DNA from: Lentisphaeria bacterium UBA1776
GTDB taxonomy: Bacteria; Verrucomicrobiota; Lentisphaeria; Victivallales; Victivallaceae
DNA length: 13,981 nt
Reading direction: 5' to 3'
Assembly (NCBI GenBank): GCA_002314605.1
Contig: DCGO01000055.1
Coordinates: 1 to 13,981 of the forward strand
Position numbers and translations under genes: made by a program. The notes beneath the pieces are model-generated. The model made no database searches. It was not told the DNA's origin and saw only the letters and a list, made by a program, of their open reading frames with translations. Shown in pieces: positions 5,092-11,968 of this stretch; position 1 is the stretch's first letter; each line of letters begins with the position of its first letter.

Positions 5092-7683
5092 ATGAGATTT
5101 GCAACACTTCTGCTGGCGGCGGCGCTCTTCGCCCCGATGCCTGGCCTGCAGGCCAAAACAGTTCTGAAAGACTGCGTGATCTATGTCCCCGACAAAGCGC
5201 CGGCGAGCGTCCGGCTGGCCGGGGTCGTCATGCAGAAATATGTAAAAGCCGCCACCGGCAATGAGCTGGAGATCGTGAACAAGCCGGCAAAGAAAATGAT
5301 CGCCCTGGGCGATTCCCCGGAAATGCGGATGGCGGGGATCAACGCTCCCGCTTTGAAGGATGAAGAACTCCGGATCCTCACGAAGGACGGTTCCCTCTAC
5401 ATTGCCGGCAAAGATTATCCCGGAGACCGGAACACCCCTTACGGCGGCAAGAGCTTCGGCACGCTCTACGGGACCTATGAATTTCTGGACCGGTACATGG
5501 GGATCCGCTTTCTCCTGCCGGTGCTGGATACCAAAGGTTCCGGCATGAAAACCCTGAAAAAGCGCAACCACATCCCGGAACAGCCTTCAGACTTTGCCGT
5601 GGACAAGATCGACTTCACTTACCGGCCCCGGATCACCCAGCGGAAAAGCTGGACCCCCTACGGAACGGAAATGTATCTCCCCAATCATGAGATCTCTGCC
5701 ATTCCCTACGGGTTCGCCCACAGCTGGGGCGATCTGTATCCGGCCAAAGGAAACAAAAAATACGCCTATCTGAAGGACCGGGAACAGACCTTCCAGGAAC
5801 ATCCGGAATATTTCCAGATGGCCCCGAACGGACAGCGCATCGCGCCGCAGACCCGTTCGGACCTTTTCTCGCTCTGCCTCTCCAATCCCGATGTGCTGAA
5901 GGATGTGGCGGAACGGGTCCTGCTGTATGCGGAAAAAACGGGAAACCGGATCATTGCCATTACCCCCAATGATGCCACTCCGACCTGTTCCTGCAAAAAT
6001 TGCCAGGCCTCGGTGGAACATTTCACCGAAGAGGAAGCCGGGCCCACGGAAAACCGGGGCGGTTTTGAGTCCTGGACACCTCTTGTGCTGAACTACTACA
6101 AGACCGTTTCCGAGAGCGTGCAGAAAAAGCGTCCGGACCTGATCCTGACCGGATCCTTCTATTACAAATACGAATTTCCCCCGAAAAACGGCAGAAAAAT
6201 CATTATGCCGGGTAATTTCAGCCCCAACTTCTGGCTGCTGCATACGTCTTACGGACCAGTGCGCTACTATGATCCACTGAATGCCAATTATCACCGCTGG
6301 ATCAAACGCTGGATGGAATACTTCCCCAACTCGACCAAAGGGTACGGCAAATACGATTTCTGGTACCGTCACGGAAACGGCATGCTTCCGCCTGCTGTCA
6401 AATATCTTGAAGAGATCCGTCAGAACATTCTGAAATACAACTTCACCGGCGCCAGGTTCGAGCCCTCCGGCAGTGTGGGAAGCGTGCCCGACGGCTGGAT
6501 CTGCGCCCGCCTTGCATGGAATCCCGATATTCCCGTGGAAACCCTTTATACGGACTGGCTGGAAAGTTCCTTCGGCAAGGAGGCCGCCCCCCATGTCCGG
6601 AAGATCTACGACCTCATCGAAGCCGGCTTCAAAAAACATGTGGATGACCACAAAGGCTTTGTGGGATACAATATGAATGCCGATCTGATGGCGGACGGCT
6701 ACGGCGCCCACTGGCCGGAGATCGAGGCCTGTTACAAAAAAGCCCTGAAGGCGAAAAAGAACAAATTCCAGCAGTGGAGACTGGAAAACTCCTTCGGACT
6801 TGCCCTCCGCCTGACCGGATATCACGTCCGCTGCATGAATCTCGGCAAGGTCACCAAAGATTCTCCCCTGTACCTGGATGACGAAGGCATTGCGGAGATC
6901 AATGAACGGCGGACCCTTTCCACCCAGGATCTCTGGGGCGTACTGCCCTACACCTCCGTCTGGAGCGTTTCTCCGGGAAATTTCCGTCCGGTGACGGGAA
7001 CCGATGTTTCCGGAAAGATCCCGTGCGCAAAAGAGTTCAGATCCGCAAGCTGGTTCCATTCCGAGGATTTCGTGATCCTTGCGGACCGGGATGGCGTTGC
7101 CGAACTTAAACTGGAGTGGGAGACCAATCCGGATCCCTTCACCGGCAAAAAATACCGCCCGGAGATCCCGTATTTCACGGCATACGACGGAAAGACCGTC
7201 AAAACCATCTCCTCCGGATGCATGGCGGATAACGGCGCGATCCGGTTCAGGATGAAAAAAGGTCAGACCATTCTGCTGAACTACCTCCCGCTTTACGAGT
7301 ACCGTTCGGGAGCAAGATGGCGGATCGTGTCCATGAATATGCCCTACGCCATGGGACACTCCCGTCAACCCAGCGGACTGTACATCAATGACATGAAAGA
7401 ACCCATGTATTTCCGGATCAAAGAAGGAACGAAACAGTTTGAACTGACTCTGCACCGAGGCGGATTCGATGTGGATTTCGTTTCTCCGGACGGGAAAGTC
7501 GCCAAACACGTTGCGGGAAGCGAGTATTGCCCCGTCAGGATCGAAAATCCGGCTGCCGGCTGGTGGATGGTCCGTCCCGGCAAAAAAAGAACCTCCTGCT
7601 TCATCCGTCAGGGGAAAGGGATGTCCGGCTATTTTGTGTACGACCCGAATCATGCTTTTGATGCGGAGTGTCTGAAGAAATAA
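5092..7683 (+). CDS. Exported DUF4838-family, alpha-glucuronidase-like protein
   Basis: An 863-residue secreted protein. The ATG at 5092 has an AAGGAG site just upstream and starts a clean signal peptide (MRFATLLLAAALFAPMPGLQA, cleavage after A21), so a TTG further upstream at 5056, inside the previous gene, is not used. Residues about 22-145 match the N-terminal fold of alpha-glucuronidase-like proteins, with GKSFGTLYGTYEFLDRY (119-135) and MGIRFLLP (136-143) typical of DUF4838 proteins. Residues about 190-480 form the DUF4838 region, a probable TIM-barrel, with the Cys-rich element ATPTCSCKNCQ (295-305). Residues about 640-863 look like beta-sandwich material. The family is linked to polysaccharide degradation, but the catalytic activity has not, to my knowledge, been generally defined. 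It lies 22 nt after pseudopilin 1. It is likely to act outside the cytoplasm, consistent with processing a glycan. Confidence 0.87.
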   Translation: MRFATLLLAAALFAPMPGLQAKTVLKDCVIYVPDKAPASVRLAGVVMQKYVKAATGNELEIVNKPAKKMIALGDSPEMRMAGINAPALKDEELRILTKDGSLYIAGKDYPGDRNTPYGGKSFGTLYGTYEFLDRYMGIRFLLPVLDTKGSGMKTLKKRNHIPEQPSDFAVDKIDFTYRPRITQRKSWTPYGTEMYLPNHEISAIPYGFAHSWGDLYPAKGNKKYAYLKDREQTFQEHPEYFQMAPNGQRIAPQTRSDLFSLCLSNPDVLKDVAERVLLYAEKTGNRIIAITPNDATPTCSCKNCQASVEHFTEEEAGPTENRGGFESWTPLVLNYYKTVSESVQKKRPDLILTGSFYYKYEFPPKNGRKIIMPGNFSPNFWLLHTSYGPVRYYDPLNANYHRWIKRWMEYFPNSTKGYGKYDFWYRHGNGMLPPAVKYLEEIRQNILKYNFTGARFEPSGSVGSVPDGWICARLAWNPDIPVETLYTDWLESSFGKEAAPHVRKIYDLIEAGFKKHVDDHKGFVGYNMNADLMADGYGAHWPEIEACYKKALKAKKNKFQQWRLENSFGLALRLTGYHVRCMNLGKVTKDSPLYLDDEGIAEINERRTLSTQDLWGVLPYTSVWSVSPGNFRPVTGTDVSGKIPCAKEFRSASWFHSEDFVILADRDGVAELKLEWETNPDPFTGKKYRPEIPYFTAYDGKTVKTISSGCMADNGAIRFRMKKGQTILLNYLPLYEYRSGARWRIVSMNMPYAMGHSRQPSGLYINDMKEPMYFRIKEGTKQFELTLHRGGFDVDFVSPDGKVAKHVAGSEYCPVRIENPAAGWWMVRPGKKRTSCFIRQGKGMSGYFVYDPNHAFDAECLKK

Positions 7684-7686
7684 CCA

Positions 7687-7706
7687 TGTCAAAATTCGTT
7701 TTGACA
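7687..7706. repeat. 8-bp perfect inverted repeat with TTCG loop
   Basis: TGTCAAAA (7687-7694) and TTTTGACA (7699-7706) flank the tetraloop TTCG, starting 4 nt after the DUF4838 stop. No T-run follows on either strand, so it is not a classic terminator. As RNA it would form a stable UUCG-type hairpin, suited to protecting the 3' end of the upstream message or marking a processing point; as DNA it could be a dyad operator. Confidence 0.55.
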
Positions 7707-7717
7707 GAATAAAAACA

Positions 7718-7734
7718 GAACCGGAGACCGGTTC
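7718..7734. repeat. 7-bp perfect hairpin in the leader of the small exported protein
   Basis: GAACCGG (7718-7724) pairs with CCGGTTC (7728-7734) around a 3-nt AGA loop. It lies 20 nt before the ATG at 7755 and immediately upstream of an AAGGAAGGA ribosome-binding site. It may stabilise the 5' end of a processed transcript; its function is an inference. Confidence 0.5.
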
Positions 7735-7754
7735 AAAAGAAAGGAAGGATTCTG

Positions 7755-8384
7755 ATGAAAAAAACAATGCTGGCCATGCTGGCCGTCGCCGCCATGGGGC
7801 TCACTGCCGCCGAGGTCATTGATCTGGGCAAGGGGAAACTGGACGTCACCACCGGCAATCTTGCCTTGACCGTCGGAGGGAAAAAGACCTCCATGGAATT
7901 TTCGTGGAAAACCGACAAGTGGCACTCCATTGCGAGAACCTCTCCCAAGATGACCAAGGCCGACGGCAAGTACGTCTTTACCGGGACCTGCGCTCCGCTG
8001 AAGGGGACGGATCCTCTGACCTTCGTGGAGGAGATCAAGAAGGACGGCGACGAGGTCGAACTCAAGTGGAAATACGATCCCAGCCATCTGGTTTCCATCG
8101 GCCACTTTTTCGCCGTCAATCTGCCCTATGCCGACTTTGCCGGCAAGGAGATCCGTTTCAACGGCAAGGCCGTCAGCGTTCCTGCCGCGACCAAATACGG
8201 CTGGTTCAAAAATGACGGCGAAGAGCAGACCATTGAGATCAAGTATCCCACCGGTGAGGTCCTGACCGTTGAGAGCGAGAAAAAGTGCTCCGTTGTCGGG
8301 GTCACCTACCTGAACAGCGGCGTCCAGGTCCGCATCATGCCGCTTACCCCCGGCAAGTTGGAACTTTCGCTGAAACTCAAGTAA
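7755..8384 (+). CDS. Small exported beta-rich protein of unknown function
   Basis: A 209-residue protein with a signal peptide (MKKTMLAMLAVAAMGLTAA, likely cut after A19) and a mature domain of alternating hydrophobic residues characteristic of a beta-sandwich, for example KLDVTTGNLALTVGG and GVQVRIMPL. No catalytic motif or named family is recognised. The start is supported by AAGGAAGGA 5 nt upstream of the ATG. Lysine is coded mostly by AAG and many codons end in C or G, more biased than in neighbouring genes, which suggests high expression. It is bounded by hairpins on both sides (7687-7734 before, 8400-8421 after), so its message may be separately stabilised. It may be a soluble glycan-binding or accessory partner of the DUF4838 protein; this rests on context only. 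Confidence 0.85.
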   Translation: MKKTMLAMLAVAAMGLTAAEVIDLGKGKLDVTTGNLALTVGGKKTSMEFSWKTDKWHSIARTSPKMTKADGKYVFTGTCAPLKGTDPLTFVEEIKKDGDEVELKWKYDPSHLVSIGHFFAVNLPYADFAGKEIRFNGKAVSVPAATKYGWFKNDGEEQTIEIKYPTGEVLTVESEKKCSVVGVTYLNSGVQVRIMPLTPGKLELSLKLK

Positions 8385-8399
8385 TTTCAGTTTATACAT

Positions 8400-8421
8400 C
8401 CCCTGCGGTTTTCCGCAGGGG
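8400..8421 (+). terminator. Strong stem-loop after the small exported protein gene
   Basis: CCCCTGCGG (8400-8408) pairs perfectly with CCGCAGGGG (8413-8421) around TTTT, 15 nt after the stop codon. The stem is 9 bp and very GC-rich, but no T-run follows immediately, so termination may be partial or the hairpin may act as a 3' stabiliser. The downstream genes have no obvious promoter of their own, which favours read-through. It overlaps a competing hairpin (8411-8434). Confidence 0.55.
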
Positions 8422-8434
8422 CAAATCTGCGGAA
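8411..8434 (+). promoter_or_regulatory. Alternative stem-loop overlapping the terminator-like hairpin
   Basis: TTCCGCAG (8411-8418), the downstream arm of the preceding hairpin, can instead pair with CTGCGGAA (8427-8434) across an 8-nt loop, and this second stem is followed by TTGTTT. The segment CTGCGG is repeated at 8403-8408 and 8427-8432. The three segments form the 1:2 versus 2:3 geometry of an attenuator in the 98-nt leader of the gene at 8483. No leader peptide is evident, and regulation is an inference. Confidence 0.35.
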
Positions 8435-8482
8435 TTGTTTGCAGTCGGGGTTTCTGTGTTTTTTTCAGAAGGATTCAGGGTT

Positions 8483-9484
8483 ATGGATAAAAAAATGAAG
8501 GCACTGGCGGAGGAAAGAACCGGTATCTGTCAGGCATTTGCAAAGGTCAGAAGTACGGCGGAAGAGAAGAAGATTTTCCCGATCGAAGAAAAATTTGCCT
8601 CCCCGGAATATCTGGATCTGGTCCGGGAAACGGACGCGAAATCGGAAAAGATGCTGAAATCCTGGTTTCAGCGCGACCTGGACCTCTGCGGCCCGGAACA
8701 CTTTTCAAGGGAAAACGTGTTCGTCTGGGGAGGCCCCACTCCCAGCTGGGGCGGCTCCATGGCCAAAGACGCCAGCCTCAAGGCCAAAAAATATTTTGAT
8801 GTGGACAATGTGATGTACGTCTATGGTCCAATCAACGATGAAATGCTTTCCATCCACCGCAGCTGCGGCAAGGTGATCTGCCATCTGGGCCGGAACTGCC
8901 GCACTGCCGGCGCCGCCATGGCATCCGACCCGGAAGAAGCGGAAATGCTGAGCAGAATGTCCCTGAAGTACCCCAATGTGGTCGGCGGCGTGGTGGACGA
9001 CATGTCCGGCAATTACGGCTTCAACTATTCCCAGCGGGAATACCGGGCGATCTACGAGAGCCTCCACAAGCACAATCCGAAGCTGGAGCTTTACGGGGTC
9101 GTCTATTCCTGGGAACTGGACGGGAAAAGCCGGGAAGTCCGGGCGATCGCCGACTTCATCGACCATGTAATCCTCTGGTTCTGGAAGAAAACGGACCTGA
9201 TGGAAATGGACCTTGCCGTGGAACGGTGCCGTGCCATGTTTCCGGGAAAACCCATTATGCTGGGGATCTTCATGTTCGACTACGGCATCGCCTGTCTGCC
9301 CAACTCCGTGGAGACGATGAAATATCATCTGGAAAAGGCCCGGCGTTATCTGGCGGCGGGCAGGATCCATGATATTGTGATCCTCGGAGACCGGGAGATC
9401 GAAAAGTGCCCGAAGGCGGCAAGGTACATCAAAACCTTCCTCAAAAAGGAATTCGCCGCATCCTGCAATTTCACGCTGGACTGA
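8483..9484 (+). CDS. Cytoplasmic TIM-barrel-like protein, possible glycoside hydrolase, family unassigned
   Basis: A 333-residue protein without a signal peptide. The ATG at 8483 has AAGGA (8469-8473) 9 nt upstream, and it is preferred over the open frame extending back to 8285, which would overlap the previous gene and both hairpins. Short hydrophobic beta-like segments with acidic or aromatic ends recur along the chain: FVWGGPTPSW (80-89), VMYVYGP (110-116), VICHLG (131-136), VVGGVVDDMSG (166-176), LYGVVYSWELD (203-213), HVILWFW (228-234), IMLGIFMFDYG (258-268) and HDIVILGD (296-303). This is the pattern of a TIM barrel, with D172, D173, E211 and D266 as candidate active-site acids. No precise family is recognised. 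It is followed after 5 nt by the next gene, so the two are almost certainly translationally coupled and probably act together on an imported product. Confidence 0.8.
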   Translation: MDKKMKALAEERTGICQAFAKVRSTAEEKKIFPIEEKFASPEYLDLVRETDAKSEKMLKSWFQRDLDLCGPEHFSRENVFVWGGPTPSWGGSMAKDASLKAKKYFDVDNVMYVYGPINDEMLSIHRSCGKVICHLGRNCRTAGAAMASDPEEAEMLSRMSLKYPNVVGGVVDDMSGNYGFNYSQREYRAIYESLHKHNPKLELYGVVYSWELDGKSREVRAIADFIDHVILWFWKKTDLMEMDLAVERCRAMFPGKPIMLGIFMFDYGIACLPNSVETMKYHLEKARRYLAAGRIHDIVILGDREIEKCPKAARYIKTFLKKEFAASCNFTLD

Positions 9485-9489
9485 AAAAC

Positions 9490-10683
9490 ATGGAAAAAAT
9501 GCAGGAATTTGAAGCGTATCTCGAGGCTCATTTTCTGGATGAAAACGGAGTCGTCTATTCCCAGATCGACGGGGAAAAGGAGCGCCCGCTTACGAAGGAA
9601 TTTTTCCGCCGGCATCCGGATGCGGAACGTTTCTGGCACGGGGTGAAGATCTCCCCCGCCGGATTCTGGATGTACGAAAACTGCGGGATGACCACGGGCT
9701 CGCGGCTTGCCGGTCTCTGCAGCCGGATGCGCACCCCCGGCGGGGATTCCCCGCAGGTACGGGAACTCGCGCACCGGGCGTTTCACGGCATCCGGCACAT
9801 CTATGAAGTCGGGCAGGAATTCGACAGAGGGTTCTTCCCGAAGATCTGGGGAAACCGGCTTTCCCGCCAGACCAGTACGGATCAGTATCTGTATGCCATT
9901 TATGCCATGCACGACTACAGTCCCTTTGCCGATGCGGAGGAGTTGGCCATGATTCGGGAAATGATCCCGGCTATGGTGGATTTCTGGTACCGGCGGAAAT
10001 ACGTCTTTGACTATTATTATGTGAAGGACATGGTGTGGCCGCCGCTCCGGTTCCCATCCTTTCTGATGATGGCCCATCTCTATACGGGAAAAAACGAATA
10101 TCGTGAGGAGGCCCTCCGGATCCTGAAGGAAAACCTTCATAAGATCCCGGAAAATTCCCGCCGGAAGCACGGGCGGCTTTATGCAGAGGCGGACGCCGTC
10201 ACCATGGACGTGATGAATCAGGAGATCCTGCTGAAAACCGCACCGGTGCCGGAAGCGTATCACGAAACATTGCGCCGGGGGATGAAAATCATGTGGGACG
10301 AGGCGAAGCAGACCCTGACGGAAGACGGCTTCACCCGCTTCTCGGTCCCCTGTGATCCGGAAACCGGAAAAATGCTCAATGAACCGGAAAAATTCGGTCC
10401 CCGGATGGGCTGGAGTACCATGATCGTCCGGGCCGGACTGCTGGCGGCAAGGCATGTGCCGGAAATGCGTCAGGAGGCCCTGTCTGCCGCAGAAGACGTG
10501 CTGACGAAACTTACTGTGAAGGAAATGTACTACATGCATCCCGGCGACCTTGCGCTCCTGCCGCCGGACCGTCCGGAATGTCAGGCGCATTTCCTGAGCG
10601 GAGACGCCATTGCCAACGCGCTCTGGGCGGCGGCACTGCTGGAAGAAACCCGGAAAAATACAGAAAGAGACGGAACAAAATGA
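9490..10683 (+). CDS. Helical, (alpha/alpha)-barrel-like protein, probable carbohydrate enzyme
   Basis: A 397-residue cytoplasmic protein, mainly helical and rich in aromatic residues, with repeated helix pairs typical of (alpha/alpha)6-barrel sugar enzymes: QVRELAHRAFHGIRHIY (89-105), STDQYLYAIYAMHDY (129-143), ELAMIREMIPAMVDFWYRR (151-169) and PSFLMMAHLYTGKNEYREEA (189-208). Candidate catalytic acids include D131, D174 and D180, but no signature motif is decisive, so family and substrate are open. The ATG at 9490 lies 5 nt after the preceding stop with only a weak ribosome-binding site, consistent with coupled translation; an ATG three codons later is also possible. Its stop codon overlaps the next start (ATGA at 10680-10683). 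An open frame extends upstream to 9406 but inside the previous gene. Confidence 0.8.
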   Translation: MEKMQEFEAYLEAHFLDENGVVYSQIDGEKERPLTKEFFRRHPDAERFWHGVKISPAGFWMYENCGMTTGSRLAGLCSRMRTPGGDSPQVRELAHRAFHGIRHIYEVGQEFDRGFFPKIWGNRLSRQTSTDQYLYAIYAMHDYSPFADAEELAMIREMIPAMVDFWYRRKYVFDYYYVKDMVWPPLRFPSFLMMAHLYTGKNEYREEALRILKENLHKIPENSRRKHGRLYAEADAVTMDVMNQEILLKTAPVPEAYHETLRRGMKIMWDEAKQTLTEDGFTRFSVPCDPETGKMLNEPEKFGPRMGWSTMIVRAGLLAARHVPEMRQEALSAAEDVLTKLTVKEMYYMHPGDLALLPPDRPECQAHFLSGDAIANALWAAALLEETRKNTERDGTK

Positions 10684-11051
10684 TGACCGGCGGAAAAAAG
10701 ATCTGGTATTTTGCGGACGGTTACCTCCCCGCGAAGAATCCCCAAAGCAGTATGGAGGCCCACGAGGCGCTGATGCTCTTCAACACGCAGCAGACAGCCG
10801 CCGATATCAGGATCGACATCTATTTCAGTGACCGGGCGCCGGTCAAAAATATCCCGGTAAATGTCCCGCCGGAACGGGTGATCTCCCTCCGGATGGATCA
10901 CCCGGAAGATCTCGGCGGCTGTGCGATCCCCGTTCTTACGCAGTATGCTTTGCGCATCCGGTCAACCACGCCGCTGGTGGTCCAGTTCGGGAGACTGGAC
11001 ACCACCCAGAACAACATGTCCTATTACCTCGGCATCGGGTACAGCGAATAG
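10680..11051 (+). CDS. Sensory rhodopsin transducer (ASRT) family protein
   Basis: A 123-residue soluble beta-rich protein whose length and motif order match the Anabaena sensory rhodopsin transducer family: WYFADGY (9-15), SMEAHEALMLFN (24-35), IDIYFSDRAPV (45-55), NVPPERV (61-67) and the diagnostic PLVVQFGRLDTTQ (98-110). The founding member partners with a microbial rhodopsin, but most bacterial relatives lie in rhodopsin-free genomes near carbohydrate genes and are thought to bind small ligands such as sugars. The start ATG overlaps the upstream stop by 4 nt, so it is co-translated with the alpha-barrel gene. It closes the plus-strand operon; 15 nt later the convergent pseudopilin gene ends and no terminator is visible. 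A ligand-sensing or sugar-binding role is inferred from family and context. Confidence 0.88.
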   Translation: MMTGGKKIWYFADGYLPAKNPQSSMEAHEALMLFNTQQTAADIRIDIYFSDRAPVKNIPVNVPPERVISLRMDHPEDLGGCAIPVLTQYALRIRSTTPLVVQFGRLDTTQNNMSYYLGIGYSE

Positions 11052-11066
11052 CCCTGCTGGACCGGA

Positions 11067-11939
11067 CTATTTGTAGCAGTCGTAGTAATAGTTGTAAACT
11101 TCCTTGGCGCGGTCGTCCTCGGTACGGGTCCGGGGCTTCCCCTGACTCAATTCCGTGTTGGACATGGGAGCGGCGTGCCCGTCGGCCCAGGCGATGGGCA
11201 TGATGGTATAGACCTTGTGGCGCCCCTCTATCATGTTCCGGGGATTCGAGTAGCACAATGCAGCCTGACCGGCGTCGGCGGAATAGTGGTCGCTGCTTTC
11301 TCCCACGATCAGAAGCTCGCTGGTATGCTGAAGTTTGGTGATCTTGTTGAGAAAAGTCGTGTACCCTGGACACTTGAAGTAGGTGTTTCCACCCTTGCCT
11401 TTTCCGTAATTGTAGCCGTATCCGCCGGCGGATTTGGAACTGTCGTTATTGTAATTGCTCATATTTATCTTGACGGAATCGGAAACCCCCTTCATCCCCT
11501 CCACCGTCCAGGATGGGCACCGGAAGACGCCGCTGGAGACCAGTTTCCGCTGTTCCGAAGTATAGGACAGCGAGATTTTGCTTTGGGAAACAAAGGGAAG
11601 CAGCTGCAGTTTCCAGCTGGCCATGCCCTGACCGTTCACGCTGATGGCCGGAAAATAATCCGAGCTTGCATCGGCATACTGGAGTACGCCGGTTGCCAGC
11701 TGCTTCATGTTCCCCAGACACTTGGACATCCGCGCCTGTTCCCGGGCGGAATTCAGGGCCGGCAGCAGCATCCCCGCCAGAATGGCGATGATGGCGATCA
11801 CCACCAGCAATTCGATCAGGGTGAAACACCGCCCGAACTGCCGTGATGAATGATCCGTCTTCATCTCATTTCGCCGGGGCAAGGGAGTGAGGGAAGATGA
11901 AAGGAAAGACCCCGTGGAAACATTGTGTTTTTTCTGCAT
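11067..11939 (-). CDS. Pseudopilin-like protein with prepilin N-terminal methylation segment (pseudopilin 2)
   Basis: A 290-residue protein with the prepilin segment FTLIELLVVIAIIAIL (39-54, +5 Glu at E43), LLPALNSAR, and a globular domain rich in Gly, Tyr and Asn. RH (250-251) and WADGHAAP (261-268) near the C-terminus correspond to the RCH and YADGHV of pseudopilin 1, a pattern common in the large pseudopilin sets of Lentisphaerota and Planctomycetes. The residue before the cleavage point is C38, not Gly. I chose the ATG at 11939 because AAGGA lies 8 to 9 nt upstream and it gives the same MQKKH start as pseudopilin 1; an internal ATG would give MKTDHSSRQ with no evident ribosome-binding site. 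It follows the glycoside hydrolase gene by 29 nt, so the two are probably one operon, and it is a candidate secretion or display partner for that enzyme. Confidence 0.9.
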   Translation of the reverse strand: MQKKHNVSTGSFLSSSLTPLPRRNEMKTDHSSRQFGRCFTLIELLVVIAIIAILAGMLLPALNSAREQARMSKCLGNMKQLATGVLQYADASSDYFPAISVNGQGMASWKLQLLPFVSQSKISLSYTSEQRKLVSSGVFRCPSWTVEGMKGVSDSVKINMSNYNNDSSKSAGGYGYNYGKGKGGNTYFKCPGYTTFLNKITKLQHTSELLIVGESSDHYSADAGQAALCYSNPRNMIEGRHKVYTIMPIAWADGHAAPMSNTELSQGKPRTRTEDDRAKEVYNYYYDCYK

Positions 11940-11968
11940 TTTCCAGTTCCTTCTTTATTTTTGTCCAA

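Noticed and set aside
5587..7767. A 726-codon open frame on the minus strand opposite the DUF4838 gene
   Set aside because: It has no domain pattern, no plausible RBS, and lies antisense to a gene with signal peptide and family motifs. Long antisense frames are expected with this GC-rich codon bias.
8450..8475. Possible small stem of TTCTG and CAGAA near the RBS of the gene at 8483
   Set aside because: It is only 5 bp with a T-rich loop and is too weak to claim RBS sequestration.
11052..11066. A bidirectional terminator between the convergent ASRT and pseudopilin 2 genes
   Set aside because: The gap is only 15 bp and I see no stem-loop or T-run there.
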